From Neocallimastix lanati (nom. inval.) (Eukaryota > Neocallimastigomycota > Neocallimastigomycetes > Neocallimastigales > Neocallimastigaceae), in contig JACVTC010000051.1 of NCBI GenBank assembly GCA_016946835.1, positions 731,001 to 795,000 of the forward strand: a stretch of DNA of 64,000 nucleotides, in the 5' to 3' direction. Positions 28,956 through 52,451 of the stretch are shown piece after piece (position 1 is the first letter of the stretch; each line of letters opens with the position of its first letter). Below the pieces are notes generated by a model. The model searched no databases and was not told the DNA's origin. It worked only from the letters and a program-made list of their open reading frames with translations. Both the position numbers and the translations under genes were made by a program.

Positions 28956-30981
28956 TATATATTATATTCAAGATATAAGAAAAAAAAATAACGCTATAAT
29001 TAATTTTATATACGTCGATAAAATAATTCTATAGCATAATAAGTATAAATAGAATAATAATAAAAGAAATTTAATAATAATATATTTAAAGCATTATTAT
29101 TATTATTATTTATTTCATATTTAAATATGTATGTTTTTTATATTTGTTTAAGTCTTTTAATAAAAAAAAATATTGATCATTGATTTTTTCTTTTTAAACA
29201 TAATAATTTTTATAATTATATATATATTAGTATTAATTATTTAAAAATGCCTAGTCAATTAATTGACTAATAATTGCGATAAACTAATATCTTTTTCATA
29301 ATTTAAAAAAAAAAAAGATTTTTTTTAACATTAATTAGATATACTATTTTATAAAAATATATTTAGTATTAGGTAATATATCGCTCAAACTCAAAACTAA
29401 ACTCAAAAAAAAAAATATATATATATATATATCCTTCAATAATAACAATTTTTTTTAAATAAAATTTTAAGAAAAGTTACCACTTTCTTTATCCTATATT
29501 GAAAAAAAAATATTAAAATTTTTTTTCTTTCTTCATTTTAAAAATTAAATTTTAATTTTAATTATAAAAAAAATTTCTTTTTATATAAATTATAATGGGG
29601 ACCTAAATTTTTATATGGTAGAATCATTTTTATAAAGGAAATTTTTAATAAACTAATTAAATTATTTAATATAAAATTAAATAAATAAGTAAATAAATAA
29701 ATAAATTTCTAGAAAGAGAATTCAACTGAAAATGTACAAAATTTGTTCATATTTTATACTATATGTATATAAATAAATACCTCCTCAATTAATATTGCAT
29801 TAATTATTATTTATTTATTTTTTATTTATTCTTTTATTCCATTTTTTATTCTATTTTTATTTTTTTTTTCTAATTTTTTTTCTTTTTTCATTTTTTAATA
29901 ATAATAATAATAATAATAATAATATATTTAATGATGGATATTATAAAATTTAAATATTTATGTATTATGATAATTTTTTTATTTGGTTAATACAATTAGC
30001 AACTATTACTACTATTACTCATTTATTCCAAAAAAAAAAATAGAATAAAAAAAAATAGAATAAAATAAAATAAAATAAAATAAAATAAAATTGTTATTTT
30101 GATGGAACAAGTAATAAAAAAATATTTTAATGATCATGTATCATGTCCATATATAATTATTTATATTTATATACATTGTAATTATATAATTATGTACATA
30201 AATAAAAATTATAGGTAAAAATTCAATACAGAAAAAAAAATCTTTAAAATTTAATTTTAAAAATATGAAATTACCATAGATTAGGATCAATAAATTGTAA
30301 ATATTCTTATTATATTTATTATTTTACTATTTTATTTTTTATTTTTTTTTTTAAATTTTAATTTTTATTTAATGATTTTTTTAATTTTAAAAAAAAAAAA
30401 GATTTTTCCATAATTCTGATTCTGTATAATTTTTTTTTTTTTTTATTTTAAAATTTATTTTTTTTTTTTTCCTTTTCCTAAACCATTATAATAAATAAAT
30501 TAAATTAAAATGTTTATTATTCCTATAATTTTTTTTTTCCTTAATGAAGAGATAATTTTAAAGATTTTTCCATTAATTATAGATTATTAAAAGAAAAAAG
30601 AAAAAAAAATTTTTTTTTAAAAAACTAATAAGAGATTGATAATAATTAAAATATATGAATATATATATGAAGATAAAGTACATCAAAAGTATATATATAA
30701 ATATATGTACATATTATTTAACTCTCCTCTATAGAACCAATAGGAGCTTTTTTTTTTTTTTTAGAATTTAAATATTTTCTACTGGATACAACTTTTATAA
30801 ATATTAAATAATATTTTCATTTTTTTTCTTGACTTGTTAGTTAGCATAAATAAATATATAAATAGATTTTTAAATCATTTTATCATCTTTTTATTTATGT
30901 ATTTTTAACAAGTAATTTTATTATTATTATTTATTATTTTTTTTTTAAAATGTTATTTTAATTGAATAATTTTATTTTAAA

Positions 30982-31015
<34 letters not shown>

Positions 31016-32264
31016 ATGTATTCAAATTAATCATAAAATAATAAAATAATATTATAAAATAATATAATAAAAAAATATATATGATATATTTCATTTATTA
31101 ATAAATGATTTGTACCCTAGCTAGTTTAATAAAAAAATACATAAATAAATAAATAAATAAATAAATGGTTGTGGTTGGTTATTATGAAAGTTCATAAAAA
31201 AAAATTTTTTTTTTTTAGAAACATATATATATATTTTTTTCTAATTGTAAATAAATTGTAAATATATAAAAAGAGTTTTGAGAAATTAAAAATTAATAAA
31301 ATTAAAAAAAAAGAAAAAAAGTACTGATAAAAAAAAAAGGTTAATAAAAAAAATTATTATGTTATTAAATTAATAATTTAATAATTATTATTATTATTTA
31401 TTTTTTTTATTTTTTAATAGTTTATTTTTTTTTTATTTTTATTAATTAAGGAAAAGGGTTTATAATTGTTATTAAATATTGAAGATAATATTATTTTTAT
31501 AGTAAAAAATAATAATATATAATAAATAAATAAATAAATAAATAAATAATAGTATTATATAATCATAAATATATTAATATTTTTTTTTCCCTTATTCATA
31601 TTATTCATTAAAAATGAATAATTTTGAAATAAATACTTTAGAAGATGAAATATATATATTTTTATGATAATAAAATATTTTAATTAATTTATATTTGCAT
31701 TTTAATAAATAAACTTGTCAATTTTTTTTTTTTTTTTTTTTTTTTTTATCTTATTTGATTTGATTTAAATAAAATATTTTTTAAATAGTAGATTGATTCT
31801 GATTTTGATTCAGACTTATCATACTTTGGTAGTATTGAATTATCATCATAAATATTAAATAATAATACTTTGAATTTAATATTAGAGAGTGTTTTAATTT
31901 TTTTAATTTAATTTATATAGTACAAATATTTAGTACTTTTAAATTTTTTGGTTTTCTTTTTTTTTTTTTTTTTTTGATTATTAAATCATTATTGTAATTG
32001 TAATATATATATAATTATAACGGTAAAAGTAATCGATTTTATGATTATTTGATTATTATTAAAGTTAATTTTTAATATATTTATAAGATAAAAAATAATT
32101 AAATATAAAAAAAAATTTTAAAATTAATTAATATTAATTCAAATAGTTTTTTTTTTTTTTGTAAAAAATTATATTTAAAAAAAAAAAATACAATAATTAT
32201 TAAAAATTTATAATTTTTAAAAAAAATTATTGATTTAATTATAAATATTTTATTATTATTAGTA

Positions 32265-43067
<10,803 letters not shown>

Positions 43068-44512
43068 TTATTTTTTAATATAATCAAATAAATTTTTTTG
43101 ATATTTAGCTTTCTGTTTAAAGTGAATAATAAAATAATAAATAAATGTATAGCATTTATATAAAAAAAATTAATAAATAAATTATATATCAAATAAAAGA
43201 AAATATAAAATAAAATAATATATATTATTTTTAAAGCAAATTTTAGTAATATTAAAGCAATTAGTAATACAAATAAATATAACTAAAAAAATATATATAT
43301 ATTTACCTTTAAAATATTTAAAGTAAGATATGGTATTTCACTTAGGCGTTTTTTTGCTTTTATAGAATCAATAATCCATTGATCTGTAACAATTTTAAAA
43401 TGATTAACTTTACTGTTAAGATACTCTTGAATTTTGGATTCACTACACAGTTCAAATTATATTAATAATAAATATGAATTTGTTATGAATTAGTTAATAA
43501 TAAAATTTTTGAAATATAAAAATTATTTAAATTATTATTTTTTTTTTTTAAAAAAAAAAAATAATAAAATAAAAGAATACCATAAGGTTGAACAAATAAC
43601 ATGGGTGACTTTTGTTTTTGACATATACCAACTATAATTAATAAATAAATATTATATATATATTATATAAAGTAATTAATATATAAATAAATAAACTAAT
43701 TAATTAATTAATAAATTAATAAAATAAATAAAATTAGTACATACCAAACTTTTCCTCCATGAATTCTAACCAAACGTTTTAATTCAACATCAGTACAATT
43801 CCTGGAGAAACCTAATCGATTGTAAATAAATATTAAATTAAAATATTTAAAAATTATTATGATTATAAATTATATATTAATAATATTAAATTTAGGTGAT
43901 TAATATTCAATAAAAATTTCATTTAGTATTTAAATAAATGAATATAATTTACCGTTAATATATACAACAACACCTTTAAATATATCGCTAACCTTATTTA
44001 TATAATTTATTATAAATGATTATTATTAAAAAAAAAATATATATATATATATATAAATATATATCAAATTTCTATAACATATATACATCAATTCAATAAT
44101 TTTAATAAATGAATTAAATATTTACTTTAACCTCTGAACTTTGTTTGCCAATTTTATTTTCTCGATGTTCCATAAATTCTTTTAAACCACCTTTAAATTT
44201 TAAATTAGTATTATTTTTGTTTTTTTCTTTCTTATAGAAATCAGGATCAACATAACCAATAATACTTTTCATAGCACCAGTAGAAGGATTATCATATATA
44301 ATTGAAGAAAAATTAAAATTAGCTTTTTCAACATCAATATCTTCATCTGAAGGTGCTTGACTTAAATGAAAGGCATGGGTAAACATATTGTTTTCTACTT
44401 CATTTTTAGTTTCTACAAGCAAAAGATATTAAATAAATAAGTTATTGATTAAAATATTAAAATATATCAAAGAAAATATTTATAATAATAATAATAATAA
44501 TAATTAGCTAAA

Positions 44513-44563
<51 letters not shown>

Positions 44564-44977
44564 TATATTTATACAGTAATAATAATTATTATTATTATTT
44601 GTGTAATAGTTAACAATAATAGATGAAATAAATAAATATATATTACTTTTAATATTAATTATTTTATTATAATCTTTGGCTGATTTTATATTCATGGTAA
44701 CAGATTGTTTTAATTTATTATTATTTACATTGTTATCATTATTGACATCATAATTATTATCAAAATTGCTATCAACAATTCCACTTTTCGATGCATTTTG
44801 TGAATTTTCATATACTATTTTAACATTTTTATCTTCCAATATATATATATGTTGATTTGAAGGATATACTTTTTTTGATTTTTTTCCATCTTCTTCAATA
44901 AAAGCAATTTTTTCTTTAGAAGTTGTTAGATTATTATTATTACTGCTATTATTATTATTAGTATTATTATAATTATA

Positions 44978-45037
<60 letters not shown>

Positions 45038-46178
45038 GTGTTTGTTGTTAAAAATAGATATATGTTTCACGTGAATTGATGAATTAGTAAAATTTTTATT
45101 TGAATTTCTTGAAATTAATATTTCATTTTTATTAATTATATCATTTTGAATTTTATAATTATTTGAATCTCTTGAATTGTATACTTCGTTTTTATTAATG
45201 ATATCATTCTGATTTTTACAACTATTATTATTATCATCTTTAATATTACTGAATAAATTGGGTATACTTTTTTTCATTAAATTAGATTTACAATTTTCAA
45301 TTAATGAAGATTGCATAGGAGTGGATATTATTTTGGTTTCTTCATTATTATCAAAAAGGGATATACGTCTAATTCGTTTTGATTTATTACTATTAATAAT
45401 TTCATTATTAATTTTACGATAATTAGCCTTTATCGGATTTTCTTTATCAATAAATTTATATTTATTAATAGTAGAATGAATATCTTCATTTTTGAAATTT
45501 TTTGGTATATTAGTATAATTTTTTTCATTTAATAAACTATTTTCAATTGCAGAACATGGTATATCTGAAAAATAAACTTCCTGAAAATTATTTTCTATTT
45601 TTTTGTTTAAGATGTTTTTTTTAAGTTTTAATAGATTATTATTTATTAAATTGCTTTCAATATAAAAATATTAATAACATTTTGAACAAAAATGAATTTC
45701 ATTTAATTTATTTTAATTCAAATTGAGTATATATATATATGTATGTATTAAAAATTAGTAATTATTGAATATGATATTTATTTATATTTATAATTTTTTA
45801 CTTCAATAATTATAATTTTGAAATTTACTCGTTATCATTACTATGAATTTTTTTCTCTAATTTAGGTAGTTCATAAGAGGAAATTTTTTCATTTTCATAT
45901 TCATCTATTTTCAAGTTATCAATAGAATTTACATTATTGTTGTAATTACTCTCTTTTATTATATTTCTAAATTGAAAATTATTAGTTTTACATCTTTTTA
46001 ATTCAATATCCAAAGAATGCCTCGTTTCAGCTTTACGTTTTAAATTAACTATATTACTTTGTAAATTACTTCTTTTTAAATTTAAATCTATATATAAAAA
46101 TAAAATTTAAAAAAAAAATAATTAATTAAAATATTACTACAGGATTAATTAATAAAATATTATAAAAAAATAAGTGGC

Positions 46179-46226
<48 letters not shown>

Positions 46227-46386
46227 ATATAGTGGCTAAGTGCACATGATGTATTCTTATTCAATTTTTTTCATTGTTTATAAATATATTTTCAATTTAT
46301 ATTAATTATAAGAATATGCATAAATACTGAGGAGAAAAGTAATTACCTATTTCATTTTTTTTTGTTATTGTAAAATATTTTTCCAT
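43068..46386 (-). CDS. REV1-like protein with C-terminal BRCT domain only
   Basis: Nine exons join in phase: 46386-46347, 46087-45829, 45653-44647, 44412-44126, 43992-43953, 43811-43745, 43631-43581, 43442-43307 and 43112-43068. They give 643 residues ending FDYIKK and TAA. Residues 1-430 are Asn/Lys/Ser-rich with a poly-Asn tract near 44960-45040. Residues about 532-625 form a BRCT domain typical of REV1: SDIFKGVVVYINGF, ELKRLVRIHGGKV, KTKVTHVICSTL, FKIVTDQWIIDSIKAKKRLSEIPYL. REV1 is a Y-family translesion polymerase scaffold; here the umuC-type catalytic domain that should follow the BRCT is missing, and the next sequence is spacer. The preceding GGLKEFMEHRENKI matches the linker usual before this BRCT. 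The last exon is inferred; an alternative acceptor near 43285 leads only to low-complexity frame. Confidence 0.75.
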
Positions 46387-46879
46387 TTGAAAATAAACTG
46401 AATGATTAAAAGCAAGGATGAATTATTGAAGAATGAAGAATAATTATATTATTTATATATTAATTAATAACTATTAATATTTATGGGTGTAATACATATA
46501 TTTATATAAAACGTGATTAAATTAAATATATGATTGTAAGATTATAATAATTACTTAAATAAAAAGTGTTGCAGTCAGGAATTTAGGATTTATGATACAG
46601 AACCATTATACATTGCGGCTTATACACTAATTAACTAATAATACAATATGTCTCAATAAATTTGAAGCTTATTTTTCATATATTTCATTTATTCGAATGT
46701 GGTGCATTTTGCCAATTATTATAAAACAAATTTTCAATACGTTATTTATTTTTAATGGCTTGTAAAACTTTTTATTAACGCCATAAAAAATTTTAATACA
46801 ATTATATGTAAAAAAAAATAAATGTATAAATAAATAAATAAATAAATAAATAATAATGTAAGTATATAAAATAAAATAA

Positions 46880-46978
46880 AATAAATATTGAATATGAATA
46901 TAAAGTACAGATTGAATAAAATAAAATATTATTATATTATTTTATTTTATTAAATCTGTACTTTATATTCATATTTCT
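46880..46978. repeat. Inverted repeat built from the dispersed motif
   Basis: GAATATGAATATAAAGTACA plus GATTGAATAAAATAAAATA on the left is mirrored by its reverse complement (TATTTTATTTTATTaAATCTG, TACTTTATATTCATATT) on the right, arms of about 40 bases with few mismatches and almost no loop. The arm is the same dispersed motif seen at 4.7 kb and 24.5 kb. Confidence 0.7.
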
Positions 46979-46983
46979 ACTAT

Positions 46984-47281
46984 TTATTTTATTTTATTTT
47001 ATTTTATTTTATTTTATTTTATTTTATTTTATTTTATTTTATTTTATTTTATTTTATTTTATTTTATTTTATTTTATTTTATTTTATTTTATTTTATTTT
47101 ATTTTATTTTATTTTATTTTATTTTATTTTATTTTATTTTATTTTATTTTATTTTATTTTATTTTATTTTATTTTATTTTATTTTATTTTATTTTATTTT
47201 ATTTTATTTTATTTTATTTTATTTTATTTTATTTTATTTTATTTTATTTTATTTTATTTTATTTTATTTTATTTTATTTTA
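46984..47281. repeat. (ATTTT)n pentanucleotide array
   Basis: About 59 near-perfect units directly adjoining the inverted repeat. The complementary unit AAAAT forms the arrays inside the two LINE copies. Confidence 0.9.
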
Positions 47282-47566
47282 GTAATTTCAAAAAAGGAAT
47301 AATTATTTTCACCTATACTAAAAATTCAAAAATGGAAATTTATTATTCCTATACTAACAATTTCCAAAAAAGTTTTTTTTTTTTTTTTTTTTTTTTTTAT
47401 TATTATTATACACTAAACTAATAAAATAATAATTTTTAATATTAAAAAAAAGGAATACTAAATATATACAATTAAATAAATCTCTATATATTGTCTTATA
47501 ATAATATTAGACATCTTATTATTTTAACTAGATTGTATCTAGATTATTGTTAACTTTTTATCATTA

Positions 47567-48686
47567 CTATTTTTCTAAGACTTCAACGAAGTTCTTTAAA
47601 TTATAAATTGTAATAGCCATAATTAATGGAATATCAACTTTGGCTGTGATTTCAACAACCCATCCGTGATTAATTTTTTTTTCGAGATTGTTCATTCTAC
47701 TAATATATCCAATAACATTTCCACCTTTATCTGGATAATTATTATATATATATGCGATTTGATTATAAGCATCACATACACAAACAATTGTATTTTTTTC
47801 ATTATCGAATTTATTTGTTATTTCAAAAATAATTTTAAAATGCTCATCTAATTTATTTAAATAATTAACCTCACAAATTTTTTCCTTATTATTATTTAAT
47901 ATTCTATTTGAATTCAAATAAAATAAAAATAAAAATAATAATTTGTTAGACATTTATTATTCATTTATTAACTATTTTTTTTAAAAAAAATATAAAAAAA
48001 ATCAATGAAAAATAGAATTATAATACTTACTCTCTTTTTTTAAGATTTAAAATAGTAGTTCCTTTACTGTTGTTTAAAATAGACTTGCTATTTGAAAATT
48101 TAACACCATGACAAGAATATGAATTATCTTTATAATTTTTAATATATGAGTATTTATCATTAACCGGTATAAAAGAAAATTCACTTTGTTTAAATCTTGA
48201 TTGGTTATAAATTATTTTAAAATATGACGGAGTAGAACTTATATAATTATTACTTGTTACTAAAATTGGTTTAGTAATAGGTAACATGTAGAATGGTTTT
48301 TTGTCTACTTTTTCCGATATATCAGAACTTTGTGAATATGAAGAATTTAAGGAAATAGATGATCTTAATGATGGAGATCCAGTAAAAGAATATGGAGAAT
48401 CTGAATATTCATTACTTGAACTAACTTTTGAAGAAAGTAAATATAAAGAGTTCCTTTTAATTGATGATGTAGAAATAGTTAAATTTTGATATGAAGCACC
48501 TCTTTTCTTTGCAATAATATCAACTGGAGATTTTGGTATTTCATTATTATTTTCTTGTAAAAATGAATTAATTAATGAAGGACATGGTGAACTTAGTGGT
48601 GTAGAAGCAGGTGAAAACCCTTTTGTAGATGATTCTCTTGACATAGATAATTGAGAGCAATAAATCATTGAATCGATGTAAGTCAT
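47567..48686 (-). CDS. Ser-rich protein of unknown function, two exons
   Basis: Exon 1 is 48686-48031 and ends at AAGAGA|GTAAGT in phase 2. Exon 2, 47903-47567, starts after TTCAAATAG and ends VEVLEK then TAA. Total 330 residues. The joined frame is uninterrupted across a 127-base intron. An ATG at 47953 lies inside that intron and is not needed. Residues 1-140 are Ser-rich with clusters such as STPLSSPCPSLINSF and SGSPSLRSS-like motifs, plausible phosphosites in a disordered tail. Residues about 225-330 form a compact-looking part (KICEVNYLNKLDEHFKIIFE, then VCVCDAYNQIAYIY and GWVVEITAKVDIPLIMAITI) with alternating hydrophobic strands, which may be a small folded domain. I do not recognise the family. 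Confidence 0.7.
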
Positions 48687-48849
48687 ATTTAAAATATAAA
48701 TTACTCTATCTCTTAATTTGAGAATTGTTCATTTAATGTTAAAATATTTAAAGCAATAAATATGATGAAATTAATAATTAAATTTTTAAAACTATTATTA
48801 ATTTCATCAAACTCAATAAGTTTACTTTAAGAATTTATTATTTAAAGAG

Positions 48850-48891
<42 letters not shown>

Positions 48892-49564
48892 CTTTTTATA
48901 CTATATTTTATTATTTACTTTTTTTAAATTAAAACTTTAAATATTAATAAATATAATTTGTTAATATTGGTTGGATGATATTAGTTTTTTTAAAATTTCA
49001 TATAAATATTTATTTTATTTTTAGATTGATACATATTTCGTGTAACAATATTTTAAAAAAATTAAAATTTTTGATAATATGATTTATTAAATATATATAT
49101 ATATATATATAATTATAGAATATATATTGAAAAATATTGCTTTTAAAATTTACTTAATAAATTTTTAATGAACTTTTTAAAAAAAACAATATTATTAAAA
49201 TATATATTCTAATAAAAATGTAAAAGGAATAAAGTACACATTAAATTTTTTATTGTAATATTAATATGAATAAATATTTCGATGTAACTTAGTATAATAA
49301 TAATAATAATTAAAATTCTTTTAAATAAAGAATAAACTTATATGTCATATTATATTATTATTTATATATATTTAATGTCACTAATATAAAAAAAAAAATA
49401 TTTTTAATTTAATAATATCAAATTCTCATAAAATTACTCCTTTATTCCTTGTTATAGCTAAAATTTTTAATTCCAAATTTAATAAATTTTGTAGTGTTAA
49501 GCCTTCATTTATAATATAAACAATTCATAATTTATGATATAATGAAAAAAAAGAAACTTTAATA

Positions 49565-49632
<68 letters not shown>

Positions 49633-49643
49633 TAACAAAATAT

Positions 49644-49868
49644 GAATTCTTCCAATAAAAATAAAAGATTTTAATTAATATGTAGTTTATATATATAACA
49701 TAAACTTAATAGTAAGAATCAAACATTGAAATTTATAAATATCTCTATGTTAAAATATAACTAATAATGAAAAATTGAATTCTTCCAATAAAAATAAAAT
49801 TTTAATTAAATTATAATTTCTATATATAATACAAATTTAATAATAAACAATATAATTGAAATTTACAA
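49644..49868. repeat. Direct duplication of about 130 bp
   Basis: Two copies beginning GAATTCTTCCAATAAAAATA, at 49644 and 49777, followed by matching TTTTAATTAA, TATATATA and GAAATTTA landmarks with several differences. Confidence 0.65.
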
Positions 49869-50369
49869 ATAAAGAAATAAATAATTAAAAATATATTATT
49901 GATATTTAAAAGTTTATTTAATAATATTTTTTATTTATTTATATTAATATTTTTTTTTATTAAAATAAAAAATTTAATAACATTTTTTATTTATTTATAT
50001 TAATATTTTTTTTTATTAATATAAAATAAAAAAATAAAAGACTGATTTATCATTTGCGGTAAAAATTTCTAGACTTTAATTCTAAAAATTATATTCCAAT
50101 ATTATTATTATTTATTTATTTATTAAATAATTTTTTCAATGAATAAACAATTTCAGTATTCACATCAATAATAGATACAATTTTTATAATGAAATTAATA
50201 AGTTTTAATATTTAATAGTACCAAAACGCATATAAAAATATAAATTGAACAACCTTGATCTTTTATTGTATTATTTATATTTAAATAAATTTTAAATAAT
50301 TGTAATGAAAAATAAAATTAATTTATTTTAATTACTAATATTATTATATAATTCATTACATTACGATTA

Positions 50370-50470
50370 AATGAAAAAAGCTACAATCTATTAAATGATT
50401 AATAAGTATTTCTAATCCACATTCTACCAAGTGGCAGTATCCAGGAGCTTATAATTTTGCTCCATGAAAA
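50370..50470 (-). pseudogene. Possible ankyrin-repeat remnant
   Basis: The minus strand from 50466 reads HGAKL, a stop, then APGYCHLVECGLEILINHLID before running into other stops. GYxxLVECGxExLIxxLID resembles one ankyrin repeat, a family that is very abundant in gut fungi. There is only one degenerate unit and no splice context, so this is a weak call. The same bases form a small hairpin (GGAGC/GCTCC). Confidence 0.3.
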
Positions 50471-50601
50471 AAAGATTAATTTATAATATTGGTAATATTA
50501 TATATAATCAAATAATTAATTAATAATAATAATAAAATATAAATAATAAATAATTTTATTATAACATTATTATTTTTATCATTATTATTTTATTATTTTA
50601 T

Positions 50602-50737
<136 letters not shown>

Positions 50738-51182
50738 ATTAATATATTTTATGATAGTTACTACAATTAATTATACTAATTTAAATACTTTTGTACTATT
50801 ATACTGTGGCTAATACGTTATAGTATTACAAAATGTTTTAATCTATTATTATTACTATTATTATATATATATTTTTTATACAAAGAATAAACTTTATTTA
50901 ATATTATTATTACATAGTGAATATTAAATCTAAATAATTCATGATATTCAAACCTTTGAATAGTATAATTTATTTTATTATAAATTATGTTATTTAAACA
51001 AAATTAATGTCATAATAATACTTATTTATTAAAATTATTCATATATCAATAGAGTAATTATTGAAATTATTGATAAATTAACAGTACGTTAATATATCAT
51101 CTACTATTTTAAATAGCTATTTGGAAGCTTAGATATTGAAAAATTTCATTTTTTTCAATGGAATGAAATATTATGAGATAAC

Positions 51183-51475
51183 ATGGGAAAATCAAGGAGT
51201 TCTAATTCTATTAATACTAACATTGATAATAAAAATGTAATTCCATCTGATAATAGTTGGAATATAAATAAATGAATGGGATAATGAAAATAATAACAAT
51301 TTTCAAATGATATAGTATATGATGCTACTATCAAAACCCTTCCAAGAACTACTACTAAAAATACTAAAACCCCTCTGAAAACTAATATATCTAAATCTCT
51401 TTCAAAATTTTATTCCACAATGAATGAAACCAGAAAATTTCGATAAAACCAGAAAATTTCAACTCCCATTATTAC
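51183..51475 (+). pseudogene. Decayed coding fragment, unknown
   Basis: A 31-codon frame from ATG at 51183 (GKSRSSNSINTNIDNKNVIP) is followed in another frame by DIVYDATIKTLPRTTTKNTK and TPLKTNISKSLSKFYSTMNE, ending TRKFR and a stop. Base composition is less AT-biased than the surroundings and the translation is protein-like. It is split by frame changes and I recognise no family. The only possible gene remnants on the plus strand are this and those near LINE copy 3. Confidence 0.35.
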
Positions 51476-51760
51476 AATTTCTATTAATACTGAAATTACT
51501 TAATTAGAATATTTTTATAATTGTAAATTATTTATTATAATTATTAGTAAGTTACTCTAACATCAATGATTCATATCAACGTTATTCAATTTACTAATTT
51601 TTAGAAAAAATAAATTATATAATATATTAAAATTGTAATTATTTAAAACAATGAATATAAATAATATTATAATATGTTTTTAGCAATAAAAAATATTATT
51701 ATTAATATACAAATAAACATTATTATTTACTATTTAATTGTAATATATCTCAAATTATAT

Positions 51761-51791
<31 letters not shown>

Positions 51792-51924
51792 TTATTGTTT
51801 CATTTATTTACTTATTTACTTGTTTATTTACTTTATTTTTACTATTATTACTATTATTATATTACTATAATTATTACTATAATTATTATAATTATTATTA
51901 TAATTATTATTATAATTATTATTA

Positions 51925-51948
51925 TAAAAATTATTATTATTATTATTA

Positions 51949-52027
<79 letters not shown>
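51925..52027. repeat. (ATT)n array
   Basis: About 33 trinucleotide units in the 3' flank of the metaxin-like gene. Confidence 0.85.
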
Positions 52028-52028
<1 letters not shown>

Positions 52029-52177
52029 TGTAACAATTATTTCATTATTTTATTTAATTTATTTTGTTCATTAATTATAATTATATTAATTGAATTTTAC
52101 TAACTAGTATTAAAATACTAATAAATAATAACCCATAATATTAATATATATATACATTATCATTATTAATTTTTAAT

Positions 52178-52407
52178 TTATATTGGTGAAAAATTTTCTT
52201 TTGTTGGGGAACCGTTTAATTTAACAAATGGCATAGCAAAAAAACGCTTCCATATTCTTTTTGTATATTGAACTAAATTATCATATTGCAAGACGATTCG
52301 CCTAAGTTCAGATTGTTGACTTGGTGTTGATAAAATAATGTGAAGATGAGCGAATAATGTAGCATCCAAATACGTTGGTCTTTTTTAAAAATATTAATAA
52401 TTAATTT

Positions 52408-52451
<44 letters not shown>

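Larger units (their letters stand above)
22870..32264. other. AT desert, no gene seen
   Basis: Over 9 kb of A/T-dominated sequence made largely of short TA-rich words. I find no coding frame with sensible composition and no RNA gene. It contains short direct repeats (for example GATTTTAATCATTATTAGCT twice at 25925-25975 and a 44-bp unit twice at about 26055-26150), copies of the dispersed TACAGATTGAATAAAATAAA motif at 24500-24620, a heptanucleotide array and several palindromes. The part just right of 31,900 may be the 3' UTR of the kinase gene. Confidence 0.6.
46387..47566. other. Spacer with inverted repeat and pentanucleotide array
   Basis: An A-run at 46180-46224 belongs to the first REV1-like intron, so is not included here. 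A slightly GC-richer patch at 46560-46745 (GTGTTGCAGTCAGGAATTTA...TGCGGCTTATACAC) is open on the plus strand for two stretches (VRNLGFMIQNHYTLRLI and then about 45 codons) but I recognise nothing in it. The rest is repeat sequence. Confidence 0.5.

Noticed and set aside
47953..47953. Separate small gene starting MSNKLLFLFLFYLN
   Set aside because: The region before 47903 is better explained as intron; splicing from 48031 to 47903 gives one continuous 330-residue protein.
50425..50440. AGTGGCAGTATC, resembling the start of U4 snRNA
   Set aside because: Only 12 bases match; the following sequence does not form the U4 5' stem-loop or contain the U6-pairing region. An ankyrin remnant on the other strand explains it as well.
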